Shown here: piece after piece, positions 35,516 through 36,388 of the stretch | How the letters are laid out: every line of letters begins with the position of its first letter | Numbering within the stretch: position 1 is the stretch's first letter | Assembly: GCA_020056225.1 (NCBI GenBank) | Contig: JAGVIE010000004.1 | Coordinates: 1 to 36,388, forward strand | Source: Bacteroidota bacterium | GTDB lineage: Bacteria > Bacteroidota > Ignavibacteria > UBA10030 > SZUA-254 | Length of the DNA stretch: 36,388 bases | Reading direction: 5' to 3' | The notes under the pieces: model-generated | Database searches by the model: none | What the model was told of the DNA's origin: nothing | The model's input: only the letters and a program-made list of their open reading frames with translations | Translations under genes and position numbers: made by a program

Positions 35516-36036
35516 AAAAATTTATGAAGAAAAAATGGTTCATAATCACCCTGATTTTTCTAACGGTCGTCAATCTTTCTGCTTTAGGCACATTTGTATA
35601 CCAGCGTTGGTACTGCACGGAGCCAACCTGTGCAATGGATAGTACGGAAGATCATGGGTGCTATATGAAAAAGCACCTTGACATCACGGAAGACCAAATA
35701 AATCGTTTAAACGCAGTTGAGAATTCCTCACGTCCTCTGATTGAAGCCCTGACCATACAAATGAAGGAAAGAAGAATCGAACTGGTCAAGGCATTAATGG
35801 ACAAGAATTCCGACAATGCGAAGATCGAGACGGCATTACGGCAAATCGACTCACTTCAGGCAACGATGCAGAGGCAGATCGTCAAACGTCTTCTTGACGA
35901 AAAGGGAATCCTTACCCCACAACAGCAGGAAAAATTTTTCTCACTCGTCCTTGGACGATTTTGCTTGGAATTAGATAGTACAAAACAAACTCAATGTCAA
36001 CAACATTCTTCAATGAAAGGAGAAACACCGCAGTGA
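35512..36036 (+). CDS. Periplasmic heavy-metal sensor/resistance protein (Metal_resist, CnrX/Spy-like)
   Basis: This 174-residue protein has an N-terminal signal anchor (about 8-27) and a helical periplasmic domain. The body LDITEDQINRLNAVENSS...LTPQQQEKFFSLVLG fits the Metal_resist/CnrX-like hairpin fold, in which LTPEQ motifs open and close a long helical pair. Extra cysteines and histidines stand out: YCTEPTC and HGCYMKKH just after the membrane segment, FC and QCQQH near the end. Two starts are possible: GTG 35512, overlapping the anti-sigma stop, or ATG 35524, four codons on and better spaced from AGAGG. In CnrYXH-type systems the X protein binds metal outside and relieves the anti-sigma factor; the gene order here suggests a similar role, by inference. 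Confidence 0.82.
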   Translation: MKKFMKKKWFIITLIFLTVVNLSALGTFVYQRWYCTEPTCAMDSTEDHGCYMKKHLDITEDQINRLNAVENSSRPLIEALTIQMKERRIELVKALMDKNSDNAKIETALRQIDSLQATMQRQIVKRLLDEKGILTPQQQEKFFSLVLGRFCLELDSTKQTQCQQHSSMKGETPQ

Positions 36037-36388
36037 AAAAAACAATTGTAATTCTATCAATACTGCTCATCGCAGTACTCATGACATCGCTTGTCCTTTA
36101 TGCAGGAGATGAGAAATCAACAAAAAAGGAGACGGCAAAATGTCCGATGAGTGATAAGAAAACCGCATGCACAGATAAAACTGCTAAGAGCGAATGCGCA
36201 GGAATGGATGCATCAAAATCCAAAGATGAAAAATGTGCGAAAGCATGCGCCGATAAAAAAGCAGGCACCGAGTGCAAGCATGATAGCCTAGAATGTAAAG
36301 ATAAGATGGCGAAAGGTGAATGCAAACACGACAGCAAAGAATGTAAAGATAAGATGGCGAAAGGTGAATGCAAACACGACAGCAAAGA
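36033..36388 (+). CDS. Secreted Cys/Lys/His/Asp-rich tandem-repeat protein, 5' part
   Basis: The product is not a recognised family. Starting at GTG 36033, which overlaps the previous stop as GTGA and has GGAG ten bases upstream, the visible 118 residues begin with a Sec signal peptide (MKKTIVILSILLIAVLMTSL, cleavage expected after VLYA near residue 24). The mature part is highly charged, with ten cysteines (37, 46, 55, 68, 72, 81, 88, 97, 104, 113) and no hydrophobic core. From residue 80 it forms 16-residue repeats, ECKHDSKECKDKMAKG, each with two Cys, one His and two Asp. The frame is still open at the window end. Composition and operon context suggest periplasmic metal binding; that is inference. 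Confidence 0.8.
   Translation, partial: MKKTIVILSILLIAVLMTSLVLYAGDEKSTKKETAKCPMSDKKTACTDKTAKSECAGMDASKSKDEKCAKACADKKAGTECKHDSLECKDKMAKGECKHDSKECKDKMAKGECKHDSK
36270..36388 (+). repeat. 48-base tandem repeats coding for ECKHDS...KMAKG
   Basis: Unit 1 is 36270-36317, unit 2 is 36318-36365, and unit 3 begins at 36366 and is cut by the window end. Units 1 and 2 differ at six of 48 bases; units 2 and 3 are identical over the 23 bases seen, suggesting recent amplification. Confidence 0.92.

Noticed and set aside
36098-36385. Leftward open frame with LSCLHSPFAI repeats
   Set aside because: It is the antisense of the Cys-rich repeat gene; the plus-strand frame has a signal peptide, a start overlap and operon context.

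Overview
The window looks like chromosome from a Gram-negative bacterium of the Bacteroidota/Chlorobiota/Ignavibacteria (FCB) group. The support is indirect. It holds an LptD-like outer-membrane protein, many genes without a clear Shine-Dalgarno, at least one promoter-like site of the Bacteroidota type (TTG, 19 bases, TTACTTTG), tRNA genes with no encoded CCA, and a roughly 40% GC chromosome. No 16S rRNA is present, so the placement is an inference.

Layout. Positions 1-4516 run leftward: a DASS-type transporter that breaks off at position 93, then ahcY, metK and a sugar nucleotidyltransferase. The last three are close enough to be one unit, and metK and ahcY make and clear the products of SAM metabolism. 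Positions 4559-5940 hold four tRNA genes (Glu, His, Arg leftward; Leu rightward) and a stand-alone CheY-like receiver. Positions 6111-9324 are the classic tig-clpP-clpX protein quality-control cluster. Positions 9427-16656 are a leftward envelope and maintenance run: class II aldolase, ddl, an FtsB/DivIC-like protein, rarA, a ROK kinase and lptD, with overlapping starts and stops. Positions 16677-17424 hold a Y1 (IS200-type) transposase whose leader and flank carry several REP-like palindromes. Positions 17434-24005 are a second leftward run: 7TM-HD phosphodiesterase, xerD, a cysteine desulfurase-like enzyme, an M50 protease and asd.

From 24173 all genes run rightward: a POT-family transporter, an aldo/keto reductase, two very large PAS/GAF sensors (the first a hybrid histidine kinase, the second with no kinase but a CxxC...CxxC tail) and a DinB-family protein. 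The last 2 kb is a probable envelope or metal-stress operon: ECF sigma factor, zinc-finger anti-sigma factor, a periplasmic Metal_resist/CnrX-like protein and the start of a secreted Cys-Lys-His-Asp repeat protein cut by the window end.

Most of the window is ordinary core genome. The parts I consider worth a second look are the sigma/anti-sigma/metal-binding repeat operon, the transposase with its ribosome-binding site inside a REP hairpin, the composite REP units, a GC-rich PAS module inserted in an AT-richer kinase, the CxxC-tailed PAS protein, a structured leader between the two sensors, and a tandem heptamer inside the aldolase gene.
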